Positions 11,892-22,089 of a stretch of DNA of 64,000 nt are shown one piece after another (position 1 is the first letter of the stretch; every line of letters begins with the position of its first letter). Under the pieces are notes generated by a model, which was not told where the DNA came from, ran no database searches, and worked only from the letters and a program-made list of their open reading frames with translations. This DNA is from Hedera helix (Eukaryota > Streptophyta > Magnoliopsida > Apiales > Araliaceae), in the NCBI GenBank assembly GCA_947179155.2, contig OX359265.1, positions 9,362,477 through 9,426,476 on the forward strand, in the 5' to 3' direction. The position numbers and the translations under genes are program-made.

Positions 11892-13618
11892 TGATAGAGT
11901 TAAATTATACGATATTTTTATTCCCTAATACTTAGTTTTTATATTTATTGTGTGCTTAAATGTTTAATTACTTAGCTTATTTTGGTTTTAATAGGTTTTA
12001 TAGGATTTTAGTTAATTTATGTTAATTTAGGTAATTTTATAGTGTTTTTATATTTCTTTTTATTTATGTGATTTTATTTATTTTAGGTGTTTTATTTATT
12101 ATTATGTGTTTTTAGGATTTTTAGTATTTTTATATTATTTTTATTTATTTTTATATTTTATTTTGTAGGAAAAATAAAGCTTGGGGGCAAATCTGTAAAT
12201 TTGGCAAAAGTCTGATGGAAAAACTATAATTAACCAACACGGATGGCAAAAATGTAAATAAGAAGAAAAGACGCAGAGGGGCATAATGGTAATTAGCCGA
12301 AACTCAGACGTCCGCGCAATGCGCGGAAGAATTTAGAAGACCGGAGCTTAAACGACGCCGTTTTGTGGTGCGTAGAGGCGGTGAGCAGTGGTCGCGCAAT
12401 GCGCGGATGTAGGAAGACAGAAACGACGTCGTATTATACAGGAGACCGCGCAATGCGCGGGCGTGTCGGTGACGTCAGCGGACGCGGAAATTGCGTTGAC
12501 CGGTCAACTGTGGCGATTAAGGGCGCGTTTGTCTTGCACATAAATGCTGGAAAACCGAATTATTTCGGATTTTTGCTATTTTTTGATTCAAAATTGGATT
12601 TTAATTCCAACTAGGGTTAGGATAATAATTATTTTTCTTTTTCTTTTATTTTTAATTGTAAATCCTATTAGGTTTTGGACAAGTTAGAGGCCTATAAATA
12701 GAGGGTCAAGCTCTCTCATTATTCATTGTAAGCTTTTGGGAGTTTTTCTTCTACTTTCTTGGAAAGAGCTTTTCAACTATTGGAGATTATTTTAAAGAAT
12801 GTCAGGCTAAGTTTTTATTTTCAGTTCTAAAGGGATGTTGAACCTTATTTTTAATTAATGTTTTAATTGAGTTTTATTATTTATTCCTTCATGCATGAGA
12901 TTTATTCTTGATAATCTGTTTTAATTGTTCTATGATATTTGCTTGATTAATTTGATAATGGCATGTTAGATTAATCAATAATTTATCATATGCTAGATTA
13001 AGATTTAATATTAAGCAAACGATATTTTATCTGATCATAAGTAGCAATTAATAATATTTAATTGTGGTCAAACTTTTGAATATTATTATGATTATCAAGA
13101 TGGCAAGTTAAATGGTCCGCGATGTTGAGATTGTTGCTTGGAATAATCTAATTCTCTAATTTTTAATGCAACTGTTATATTAAATCTAGACTGATAGTTC
13201 TAGGTTGTATGATAGTTAGGGTCTTTTGTGAGCGATTGCTGCATTAGATTTATAATTTAAGGAGGATTCCGGGTAGCTTGGCGATTGTCGGTTATCTAGG
13301 ATTATTAATTTCAATTGAAGGAAAAGATAATAATAACTTGATTAATTTGTTAATTAAAAGAAGGGGATACTGAACTAAGGAACTGAAGTTTATTTTAATT
13401 GATTTTTCTCATATTTATTTATTATTCAGTTTTATTTGTTTATTTGAATTTTAATTAGTTAATAATTAATTCCAAATCCCCCATTTAATTAGATATTTTT
13501 GAAAACATCAGATTTATTAAAACAATTCACTATCTGTGGGTTCGACTCTTACTTTCACTACTACATTAATATTTTTCAAAGTAAGATTTTATTTTTGGTT
13601 GCTTGGGACAGCTTCCCA
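11892..13618 (+). repeat. Athila 3' LTR
   Basis: TGATAGAG...GCTTCCCA, 1,727 bp, followed by the TSD AGCAG at 13,619-13,623. It has the same TATA box (12,692-12,701) and GC cassette (12,243-12,490) as the 5' copy. It carries GGGGGCAAATCTG near 12,183, which the 5' copy lacks. Confidence 0.96.
12243..12490 (+). repeat. GC-rich palindrome cassette in Athila 3' LTR
   Basis: Second copy of the block described at 3,618. Here all three CGCGCAATGCGCGG units are intact, and GGAGGGGCATAATGGTAATT is even closer to the LARD version. Confidence 0.75.
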
Positions 13619-14926
13619 AGCAGTATACTTAGAACATCTTCAACATCCGAGCACCCTCGTTCAGACAGTAATGGATATTGAACAGGGGGATTCGTGGATG
13701 ACCCCCATCTTCAAATTTCTTTTGACTGGTGAATTGCCCGAAGATAAGTCTCAGGCCCGAAGAATAAAGTACAAATCCACCAAGTACTGTATCCATAATG
13801 ACCACCTATACGAAGATCTTATTCTTCCCCACTGCTCCGATGTCTCGACCCTAGGGAATCTGATTATGCTCTTCGGGAAGTTCATGAAGGTATCTGCGGT
13901 GACCATGTGGGAGCAAAGGCACTGGCCCATAAAATTTTGCGACAAGGATATTTTTGGTCGACAATGCTTGAAGATGCCAAAGACTTCGTCAAAAAATGTC
14001 ATAAGTGTCAGATATTTGCATCCGTACCACACCAACCTCCCGAAGAGTTATCTCCGATACTCTCTCCGATCCCTTTTTCTATATGGGGAATAGACATATT
14101 GGGCCCTCTTCCACAGGGTAAGGGACAAGTGAAATTTGTGATCGTCGCCATTGATTATTTCACCAAGTGGGTAGAAGCCAAACCACCTGCCAAAATCACC
14201 GAGCATACATGTCTCCAATTCTTCAAAGAACAAGTAGTCTACCGGTTCGCCATCCCGATGATCTTAGTTTCTGATAACGAGCTTCAGTTTGTTGGTAAAA
14301 CTTTCGAAGGGTTCTTATCAGAACTTAATATTCAGCATCGTCGGACTTCAGTAGCCCATCCACAAGCAAATGGTCAAGTAGAAGTTACAAACAAGACACT
14401 TCTTCATGGCATTAAAAGAAGATTGGAAGAGGCGAAGGGTGCCTGGCCCGAGGAGCTTTTGCATGTTCTTTGGGCCTACCAAACAACTCCTCGGACTACT
14501 ACTGGGGAGACGCCTTTTAAGATAGCCTATGGTTCCGAAGCCCTGATACCTATTGAGATCGGAGTACCTTCTCCGAGAGTCTTAAACTTTGATGAAATCC
14601 TCAATAGCGAAGGTCTTCGGTTAAACCTCGACTTATTGGAAGAGGAACGTGATTCAGTAGTCCTCAGATTGGCTACTTATCAACAACGAACTGCTCGGCA
14701 CTATAACAAGAATGTTAAAAGTAGGTCATTCAATGTGGGCGATCTAGTTCTTCGGCAAGCCGAGGCATCCACTCCTCGGGAAACTGGCAAACTGATGTCA
14801 ACATGGGAAGGACCATACTTAGTGATCGAAGTGTTGAAGGCTGGAACTTACAAGCTTCAGGGCATGGATGGAAAAAATGTTCCAAATACTTGGCATGTTG
14901 TTCGGCTTCGTAAGTATTATCAATAA
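13619..14926 (+). pseudogene. Tat integrase (pol continued after Athila)
   Basis: The reading resumes at the TSD (AVYLEHLQHP) in continuity with the RNase H end at 3,267. A frame change near 13,811 precedes the HHCC domain (REVHEGICGDH...KKCHKCQ). The DDE core has Asp in WGIDILGPL, Asp in LVSDNELQF and Glu in NGQVEVTNKTLL. From 13,907 the frame is open through the C-terminal domain (FNVGDLVLRQ, MSTWEGPYLVIE) to the stop after RKYYQ at 14,926. It inserts element cDNA into the genome in the nucleus. The integrase part is the best-preserved piece of this pol. Confidence 0.92.
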
Positions 14927-14934
14927 TTCACAAT

Positions 14935-15066
14935 TTGTACTTAGTCAAATTTTGAGGCTATCATTGAAGCCGATAAAATTTTGTACATAGTCAAATTTTC
15001 AGGCTATCATTGAAGTCGATAGAATTTTGTACATAGTCACATTTTGAGGCTATCTTTTTAGCCGAT
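14935..15066 (+). repeat. 46-bp tandem repeat, about 2.9 copies
   Basis: Units start TTGTACATAGTCAAATTTT at 14,935, 14,981 and 15,027 and contain GAGGCTATCATTGAAGCCGAT. They lie right after the Tat integrase stop. Confidence 0.85.
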
Positions 15067-15187
15067 CACATGTTATCTTTTCGATATTAATGAGAATATT
15101 TTTTATCATCTGGTCTTTGTATTACTGTTTTGATACACACTTTAAAATTACTCTGCTAGCCTCATCGGATCTATATTCGATCAGGCT

Positions 15188-15200
15188 AGTGGGGGGCGAA
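15188..15200 (+). other. Second polypurine-like tract of the Tat element
   Basis: AGTGGGGGGCGAA closely matches the tract at the 3' LTR (AGTGGGGGGCAA, 18,458-18,469). The two tracts bracket the antisense gene and the repeats. Confidence 0.5.
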
Positions 15201-15371
15201 GCAGTATAAGTGAACAGTTGTACATACAGATGATAGAATAAAACTCATGAGAAAAGATAAGTCATAATCATTCAATTCATAAATGTTGAAAGGTTTACAA
15301 GATGTAAAGAAAAAACAAAAAAAAAACAACAAAGTCTTTACAAATCAGTCCTCGGAAAATACAATTCCCAG

Positions 15372-17579
15372 CTAGTCGGGATTATGTCCCTTCTCCTTGG
15401 TAAGCTCCCGAGCATATTCGAATCCATCGCTGAATTCATTCACAACAGATGAGAAGATATCGACCTGAAATTGATCCGAGGCCTTATATTCATCTATCAC
15501 CCTCTGTTTGAGCTCAGGAATCAGGACACTCGGGGAGGCGGAGGCAATCGGTCCTCTTAGCCAATCGGCTTCTTTAGCAGCCCAACCTTCGACGATCAGT
15601 TCAACATTATCCTTGAGATTCTTCATCTGATCAGTCTGAAGTTGGATGATGTTTTTCGATTGGACCAGGAGAATCTTCTGACTCTGAACTTGGGCTTCGA
15701 GCTCATTCTTATCTTTCTCAAGTTCGATTTTCTTGAGCTCTTTGGACTGCACCAAATCCATGGCATGGCCATTGGCCTTTTCCAGACCGATCACCTGGGC
15801 CTTCAGGAAGTCGATCTGCTTGTCCTTTTCCAACCGAACCTCCCGAGCCGATTCATAATCCTTCTTCATGATGTGGAAGGAGTCATGAAGAGTTTTCAGC
15901 TGGTCCTTGGTCTTTTGGTGGTTCGTCAGAGCCTCGGCATATTTTTTATTGCTCTCCTCGGCTCTCTTCTCCAGAACCTTTTGCTCATCAGACACCTTCA
16001 GGAGAAGGGCATTTCCCTATAAAGAGATGGTCAATTAGTGAACAAGTTAGCATGATAAGAAATTCAAATAAGAGAAATTTACAAGAAGATCCTTACCTTT
16101 GCATGGAAGAAGAACAACATCTCCATCAGCGTCTTCAGATCAGCCCCCTCGGTACCAGTTTCAGCAAATGGGATCATTGAGGTACCCAAGGCAGACATGT
16201 TGACCCCCTCCTCGGGTCTAGAACCCCCGGTCGGCATTGGGGGATCCATCGGACCACTTTGCGTATTTAAGGGCTCTTGACCTTCAGCGGGTCTCTTTCC
16301 TTTGTCTTGAGGAGGGGGGGCGATGGGTTCCTCCGGCTGTCTAATGACAATCTGCTCAGTGGGAGGATTGCTCGGGCCCCCTCGGGGGGTCGGAACCTGT
16401 TTGGCTCGTGCCTCCAGCACGGATTTCAGGACCAGTCTCCTCCTCTTCACTCTTGGTCTGCTAGCCCCCGAGTCTTCGGCAACAGACTTCTCTCCTTCGG
16501 TGGGCTTGATAGTATCATCCACCTGAGGAGATCCCGTGCCCATCTCGGGATTGGCAGCAGCCTGGTTAGAGTCTTTGGGCTTTGCAGCCCTCAAGCTTCG
16601 GCTCACCTTCAGCTTATCGGCGGCACTCATCTTGACCCTCGGGGCTCCAGCTGCCTCCATTATGGCTTCATTATCGGGATGCTTTCCTTGGTCAGCCACT
16701 GTAATGCAATCAGAAGAAAAGAATGAGTATATCAAAAAATGTTCAGAATAAAGGAGCAAACGTGGCAGAGAACTTACAACCGAAGGAATATAACCAGTCT
16801 TGGTCATTAAGGAGACCTCGGTCCCACTTCACGGATGGTCTCTTGGAATATAAGACCTCGAACTCTTCTAACCTTGCCCGAGAGATTCTCTTCGAATTTA
16901 GCTGGTCTTTGTTCGGGTCTGACCAAGGTCCTACCATCTTAGTGTCCGGTCCCTTAATGAAAAACCAATCCACGTGCCACCCTTAATTACTCGAGGGGGT
17001 CTCCATCAGGATATCCCTTCCATGGTTCTTCATCACCGTGAAAAACTCTTTTTCTTTATTATTGGTAATGGAAAAGAATTGAAAAAAGAAATCTATGGCT
17101 AGGAGGACCGACTCGGAGAAACAGAAGGCAATGAAACTATTTATATGAATGAAGGAATTGGGAGATAGTTGGTTCAAACTGAGCCCCGTCGTATGAAGTA
17201 ACTCCAATACGAAGGGGCGAAGAGGGAATCGAACCCCATAGATCAGTGACTGCCTATGGATTGGAATCCATCCCCCCTCGAGCTGGTAGTACATCCTCTC
17301 CCCAACCCCGTGTCTCTTGATTTCATATGTATTGGGGATTTAGAATTCTGTTTGGGCTAAATCAAAAAATTGGTTCCGGATAGAAGAAGGGATGTTGGCT
17401 ACTCTATACTTGATGTTAAAGTATTTATTCATATTATACTCCTCTACATCCCTCATGCGGGCAACGACTACAGGTTTCCAAGGTTGACCCTCTGGGATTC
17501 CCGATTCGGCGACAGTAACTTCGTCTTCAACCCGGGAAGACGAAGCTTGTGCCCTTGTATCTTGAGTGCTCTTAGCCAT
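15372..17579 (-). pseudogene. Tat antisense gene: Transposase_28-like protein with coiled-coil tail, two introns
   Basis: Read on the minus strand from ATG at 17,579 (MAKSTQDTRAQ). Exon 1 is 17,579-16,778, intron 1 16,777-16,699 (GTAAGTT...TTACAG, 79 bp, phase 1), exon 2 16,698-16,097, intron 2 16,096-16,017 (GTAAGG...TTTATAG, 80 bp, phase 0) and exon 3 16,016-15,372. Joined length is 683 codons including the terminal stop. Exon 1 (residues about 90-250) resembles the plant family called putative gypsy-type transposon (Transposase_28): GGWIPIH, RFPLRPF, LNQLSPNSFIHINSF. Exon 2 is Pro/Ser/Glu-rich. Exon 3 is a long coiled coil. In-frame TAA codons at 17,342-17,340 (codon 80) and 16,985-16,983 (codon 199) break it. 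Opposite-strand extra ORFs are known in Tat elements, but their function is not. The intron assignment is mine, from splice motifs and frame. Confidence 0.82.
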
Positions 17580-18002
17580 TATGAGATATTGAGGAAAAAA
17601 GGGTAAAGAACTTACTTGATTTCAGAAAGGAGATCGATTGAAAAACAACGAAGCAGGAACGATGAAATCTGATCTGGGAATGAAATTATTCTCTCTTAAA
17701 CGTCCTTTCTCTCGTGATAAGTTGCTTCTGATAAAAAGACGATTTGATTGGAAGTGACCCCTTTTATCTTGATTCAAGCGTGGCAACGGTTCAGATGGAA
17801 ACGATCTGACGGATGGGGCGCACGCGCAGTATTTACTGCAGCGTAATAAATGCTCCTTCCCGCGCACGCTTCGCTAGCTAATTGGACGCAGATTTCGAAA
17901 TTCAAAAATAAATTGTTATACGAAACGGCCGTGCAAGCTATTGGGCCGGATTTGTTGGGTTGAAAAAGTAAAACCTTGGGCTTGATTGGCGCATAGGTTC
18001 TA

Positions 18003-18083
18003 AAACTTGAAGCCCAGATTATAAAGGCCCAAGGCCTTATCCAAAACTTGCAGCCCAGATTATAAAGGCCCAAGGTTTTGTCC
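18003..18083 (+). repeat. 41-bp direct duplication
   Basis: Two copies of AAACTTG(A/C)AGCCCAGATT, each followed by ATAAAGGCCCAAGG, lie between the antisense gene and the larger repeat array. Confidence 0.7.
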
Positions 18084-18089
18084 AAAAAA

Positions 18090-18410
18090 GGTTTCCCATC
18101 GGTCTGATGCCTCCGGGCTCCCGATGGAGTTTCTCTTCGGTTTGATACCTCCGGGTTCCCGAATGACATTTCCCATCGGTCTGATACCTCCGGGCTCCCG
18201 ATGGAGCTTTTCCCATCGGTATGATGCCTCCGGGCTCCCGATGGAGTTTCTCTTCGGTTTGATACCTTCGGGTTCCCGAATGACATTTCCCATCGGTCTG
18301 ATGCCTCCGGTTTCCCGATGGAGCTTTTCTCTTCAGTCTGATACCTCCTGGTTCCCAAATGACATTTCCCATTGGTCTGATGCCTTCGGTCTCCCGATGG
18401 GATTTTTCTC
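18090..18410 (+). repeat. 38-40-bp tandem repeat array before Tat 3' LTR
   Basis: About eight monomers alternate between a CCCATCGGTCTGATGCCTCC type and a CTTCGGTTTGATACCTCC type, giving a higher-order dimer near 77-80 bp. Each ends in CCCGATGG or CCCGAATG. Such arrays are common in the 3' untranslated part of Tat elements. The long antisense ORFs here are repeat artefacts. Confidence 0.85.
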
Positions 18411-18453
18411 TTTGGAAGGTTTCGTTCTACTCCTCCAGCACATTCATATACTG

Positions 18454-18469
18454 GAGGAGTGGGGGGCAA
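18454..18469 (+). other. Tat 3' polypurine tract
   Basis: GAGGAGTGGGGGGCAA directly abuts the 3' LTR start TGTTAGGATG. Confidence 0.8.
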
Positions 18470-18888
18470 TGTTAGGATGAATATTTAACCAGGCCCTATC
18501 CAGGAACTCACATTGGACTAGGCCCAATATACCGTCAGCCTGGTAACCTTCCTAGTGGGCTTACAGCACGTGGGTGAAGGATGAAATGGACATACATCAT
18601 AACTACCTAGCATAATGGACAGAACCGTTACATCAGGTGACCGTTATTCAGGTATATAGTATAAATACCCAGTTGATAATGGAGAGAAGGGTAACGCATT
18701 ATTTTGCAATACTAGATACTCAGACCTCCATTGTTGACTATTCCGATATCTTCACTAACACTCACACCGGAGGAGTCCACCAACGGCTCAAGCCGTTCGG
18801 ACTTTTGTGCAGGTATTCTCACCGGACGGCTAGCAGGACTGCCCGACAGAATCAGGCGTCAACAACCTATTTTCAAAACTCTCTAACA
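18470..18888 (+). repeat. Tat 3' LTR
   Basis: A 419-bp LTR from TGTTAGGATG to CTCTCTAACA, ending in the 6-bp inverted repeat TGTTAG/CTAACA. TATA box TATAAATA lies at 18,660-18,667. The 5' partner is outside the window, so the TSD (TTAAA on this side) cannot be checked. Confidence 0.85.
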
Positions 18889-19975
18889 TTAAATACATGC
18901 TAGAGTGGTAGATCTATGGTTGCATGGGTGTAAAATGAGTGTTTGTATGCATTAGTGTCGGAAAAGTTGAACAAATGCATGAAATCAACCTTGTCGGAAA
19001 AGCTTAAACGGAACAGTCCGTTTTCCGGAGTTACTGTTTACGTTCCGTAACTCGTAATCAAGATCCATAAATTTTGTATGGTAGATCTATGAGATACAAA
19101 ACTTTTCCAAGTAGAACGACTGAAAAATATTAAACGAGTTGTCTGTGGTGATTTTTCTCGTAAAACAGTTCATGTCGATAATTTCGTCAAAATCCTACTA
19201 TCCAGATTTTTGTCGAGACTATTTTGACCACTTATCTTGTTTCAAAAATTCTGAAATTTTTATTACTGGTAATATATGTTATAAGGAAGATACTGACCAA
19301 AAATGAGCTTATTACAACTTCGGATGAGTGAGTTATGGCCCGGTAAACATTTTGCAATTTTAAAAAGAAATGGTTATAACTTGAGTTTTATAATGAAATT
19401 TTTTGTGGAGTCAGTATGTGGTCATATGTAGCTACTACACAAATTTTGTTACATTCTGATGTACGGTTAATTTTTGATTAATGTTACTATTTTGGACAGA
19501 AATGGCCTATTTACAAATAGGAAATGGACTTGGAAAATTATAGGAAATTTATTTTGTGAGTGATATATATTATACTAAAGATATCCAGAAGATATAAAAA
19601 AATAATAAGGCAGTTTGATATTTTTAATAAATACAATTGAGTTAAGAAGGATTGAAGAAATTATTATAAATTAAGTCATAAAATTATGAAATATAATTTT
19701 ATGAACTATTATTTGTTAAAATAAGTTAATAATGCTAATAAATGGTAATTTAGTCATTTGTTATATCAATGGCATGAATTGGTTATTAAATTATTTGAAT
19801 TATAAGAATTAAACAATTAAATTAAATTGTTTAAATAATGTTTGGCTATTATTTGAATAAAAGTGATTATTTATTGATATAATAATAAATTGATTTAAAA
19901 TCTTGAAGATTAAGTAATATATCACTTAATCATTATGAGTAATGTTAAAATGATTTAATCTTTTGGTGAAGAGTT

Positions 19976-20315
19976 AAATATTATTAAATATTATAAAATA
20001 AATAAAATATTATCAAATAATTAATAATATTAGAAATTTAAATAAAATATTATTAAATGATTAATAATATTAAAAAATTAATAAAATATTATTAAATGAT
20101 TAATAATATTAGAAATTTAAATAAAATATTATTAAATGATTAATAATATTAGAAACTTAATAAAATATTATTAAATGATTAATAATATTAGAAAATGAAT
20201 AAAATATTATTAAATGAATAATAATATTAGAAACTTAATTAAAATATTAGTAAATGATTAATAATATTAGTAACTCAGCAAAATATTATTAAATGATTAA
20301 TAATATTAGACAAGT
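19976..20315 (+). repeat. About 40-bp AT-rich tandem repeat
   Basis: About eight copies of AAATATTATTAAATGATTAA followed by TAATATTAGAAA, with drift at the unit ends, inside the long LTR. Confidence 0.8.
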
Positions 20316-20595
20316 GATAAAGAATATTAAATGGTTAATATCCTTATTAAGTGATTAAAATATTATCAAAGGATGATAATATTTCTAAGTATTCCATGTT
20401 AGGCTTATGTGATTAAATGTTAGTACTTAAGACGATTTAAGGATATGTCAATGTTAGTTACTAATTGAGAGGTCAACCTTATCAATGTTAGGTTTTTCCA
20501 AAAGAAGTAGATAAGTTTACTATAAGCAGTAATTCGCGGACGAGGCAAATTTTTTTCACCCAGTATTGTATTTATTTTACAAGCATGCTGTGTGG

Positions 20596-21183
20596 TAGGG
20601 GTGCACACGGTCGGTTTGATCGATTTTTTGGGGAAAAAAAATAATCAAACCATTTAAATCGGTTATAAAAAATTAAAAACGAAAATCGCTTAAATTTTTA
20701 CTTCGTAATCGGTTATCGATTTATTCGATTTCGGTTAAATCGGTTGGTTTATTCGGTTATTCGGTTCCGTAATTGATAATTTTATATTTATTATATTGCC
20801 AATTTTTCATAATAATTAATAAATCACTAACTCAATAACTATTAATTATAATAGAAGTTCTCTAAATCCGAAAAACAAAAATCACCTAACTCACTTACTA
20901 GGATAGATGTTTTATAAATTCGTCACAATAAAGACATATAATAAATATATAATTATATAAAATAAATATTTATTATAAAAGTATATAAATTATATTATAA
21001 TTTTAAATTATTCGATCGGTTTCGGTTTTTTGAGAAGCCAAACCAAACCGGCCTAACTAGTCTCGGTTTTTTAGTTTTATAGTGTTCGATTTTTTCAGTT
21101 TTATGTTTTTCGATTTGAAATAGTAACGGTTTGGTTCGGTCCGGTCGGTTTTTCGATTTTGGTCGATTTTGTGTGCACCCCTA
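20596..21183. mobile_element. hAT-type MITE
   Basis: 588 bp with perfect 13-bp terminal inverted repeats TAGGGGTGCACAC/GTGTGCACCCCTA and a perfect 8-bp TSD CTGTGTGG (20,588-20,595 and 21,184-21,191). The subterminal parts are rich in TCGGTTT/TCGATTT. No coding capacity. It sits inside the Del-type LTR. Confidence 0.93.
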
Positions 21184-21740
21184 CTGTGTGGGTTAATTAT
21201 TGAAAATTAATCCACATCAATATTACTATTTGCACTTGGGTGCACTTAAAGAATTGTTTCATTATTTATCTGTGAAACACTATAATTCTGTTATTCATGA
21301 ACAGTTTAAGAAGTAGTTTATGCTAATTGTTTCAGCTAGACATTGCATGATTAAATTTAATAAATTGAATATTGTTAAAGTTTATCCAAACCAATAGTTG
21401 GTGCGGACTCTTATAGTAAGGCTGAGAAAGAACAACCCTATCAGGAGATTAATATCGGGAAATCGAACACATGCAAGATGTCTAAGTGTTATGCATATAC
21501 ATATGGGTTGAAGAGGTTAATCCCCTCGGATACCAAAATACTAAGAGGCTCAGATGAAATTCTGATTTGTCTTCGCTAGTTCTTGGTCCTTAGTGACCCC
21601 TCAACGGTAAATATTCAGTTATTCCTTTTAAATTGGAACTTAATTCTCTTTCCTTCACATGTGTTATATCTTGACGGAAATCTTAAAAGTTATCTCTTTA
21701 AAATCGTGATATACCTTTCATATGATTCTGTTTATTTAAA

Positions 21741-21778
21741 CTTGCTGAGCAAAGTAGTTGCTCACCGTTGCTATATCA
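21741..21778 (+). other. Conserved stem shared with LARD LTR
   Basis: CTTGCTGAGCAAAGTAGTTG followed by CTCAC can pair GAGCAA with TTGCTC. The LARD LTRs carry the same block in reverse complement near 30,073-30,105 and 36,842-36,874, although the surrounding sequence has diverged. Confidence 0.5.
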
Positions 21779-22089
21779 CATTACTTTTCAGTCAAGCCAG
21801 AAAGCGCGAAGAAGAACAAGGGCAAGAATAAAGTTCAAGAATAGTGTAGCTATGCATACTATTTACTTTGTGTTTTGTAATTTTGTTATGTAAACCATTT
21901 TGAACAATTAATGTGTATGTTGGTATTATGTAAAGGTTAATAGACCTTGGGACTAGAAGTACCTTTTTAATGAACAATGTATGTTTATTTATTCCGCTTT
22001 AGATTATAGAATGTGTTTGATGATGTTGTTTTATGAGCACCAAACCTGAGGTTATGAAACCCGAATTTGGGGGCGTCACAAAAACCCAT

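Larger units (their letters stand above)
3268..13618 (+). mobile_element. Complete Athila-type Ty3/gypsy retrotransposon nested in Tat pol
   Basis: The element is 10,351 bp, bounded by LTRs TGATAG...TTCCCA, with a perfect 5-bp TSD AGCAG. The primer binding site matches the 3' end of tRNA-Asp, as in Athila elements. The internal part carries gag, protease, RT, RNase H and integrase in Athila order, then about 1.4 kb of non-coding DNA and a polypurine tract. There is no recognisable env-like ORF. At least three frame changes and five in-frame stops show it is defective. The LTRs differ by scattered substitutions and small indels (1,716 versus 1,727 bp), so the insertion is not very recent. Confidence 0.96.
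1..18888 (+). mobile_element. Tat-lineage Ty3/gypsy LTR retrotransposon, 5' end outside the window, split by Athila
   Basis: In order the element shows gag, aspartic protease, reverse transcriptase, RNase H, a second (archaeal-like) RNase H, then, after the nested Athila at 3,268-13,618, integrase, 46-bp repeats, an opposite-strand gene, 38-40-bp repeats, a polypurine tract and a 419-bp 3' LTR. The dual RNase H and the antisense gene between pol and the 3' LTR are hallmarks of the Tat lineage (established knowledge). The Athila TSD AGCAG (3,263-3,267 and 13,619-13,623) joins the two halves exactly within the pol reading frame. The coding region has several frameshifts and stops, so it is not autonomous. 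The 5' LTR and PBS lie outside the window. Confidence 0.93.
18889..22080 (+). repeat. Del/Tekay-type long LTR, 3' part, interrupted by Tat
   Basis: The end ...CCCGAATTTGGGGGCGTCACA is the mirror of LTR starts at 29,770 and 51,437 (TGTGACGACCCC, TGTGATGCCCCC). Homology to the LARD LTR is visible around 21,735-21,780 (TTTAAACTTGCTGAGCAAAG). No primer binding site follows, so it is a solo or broken LTR in plus orientation. Its start lies beyond the Tat insertion, outside the window. Confidence 0.75.

Noticed and set aside
15642..16726. Plus-strand ORFs of 126 and 149 codons in the Tat 3' region
   Set aside because: Opposite-strand shadows of the antisense gene, which has domain similarity and splice sites on its own strand.
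17774..18469. Long minus-strand ORFs of 77-231 codons
   Set aside because: They are created by the 38-40-bp tandem repeat array, whose unit is free of stops in this frame; no domain and no start context.
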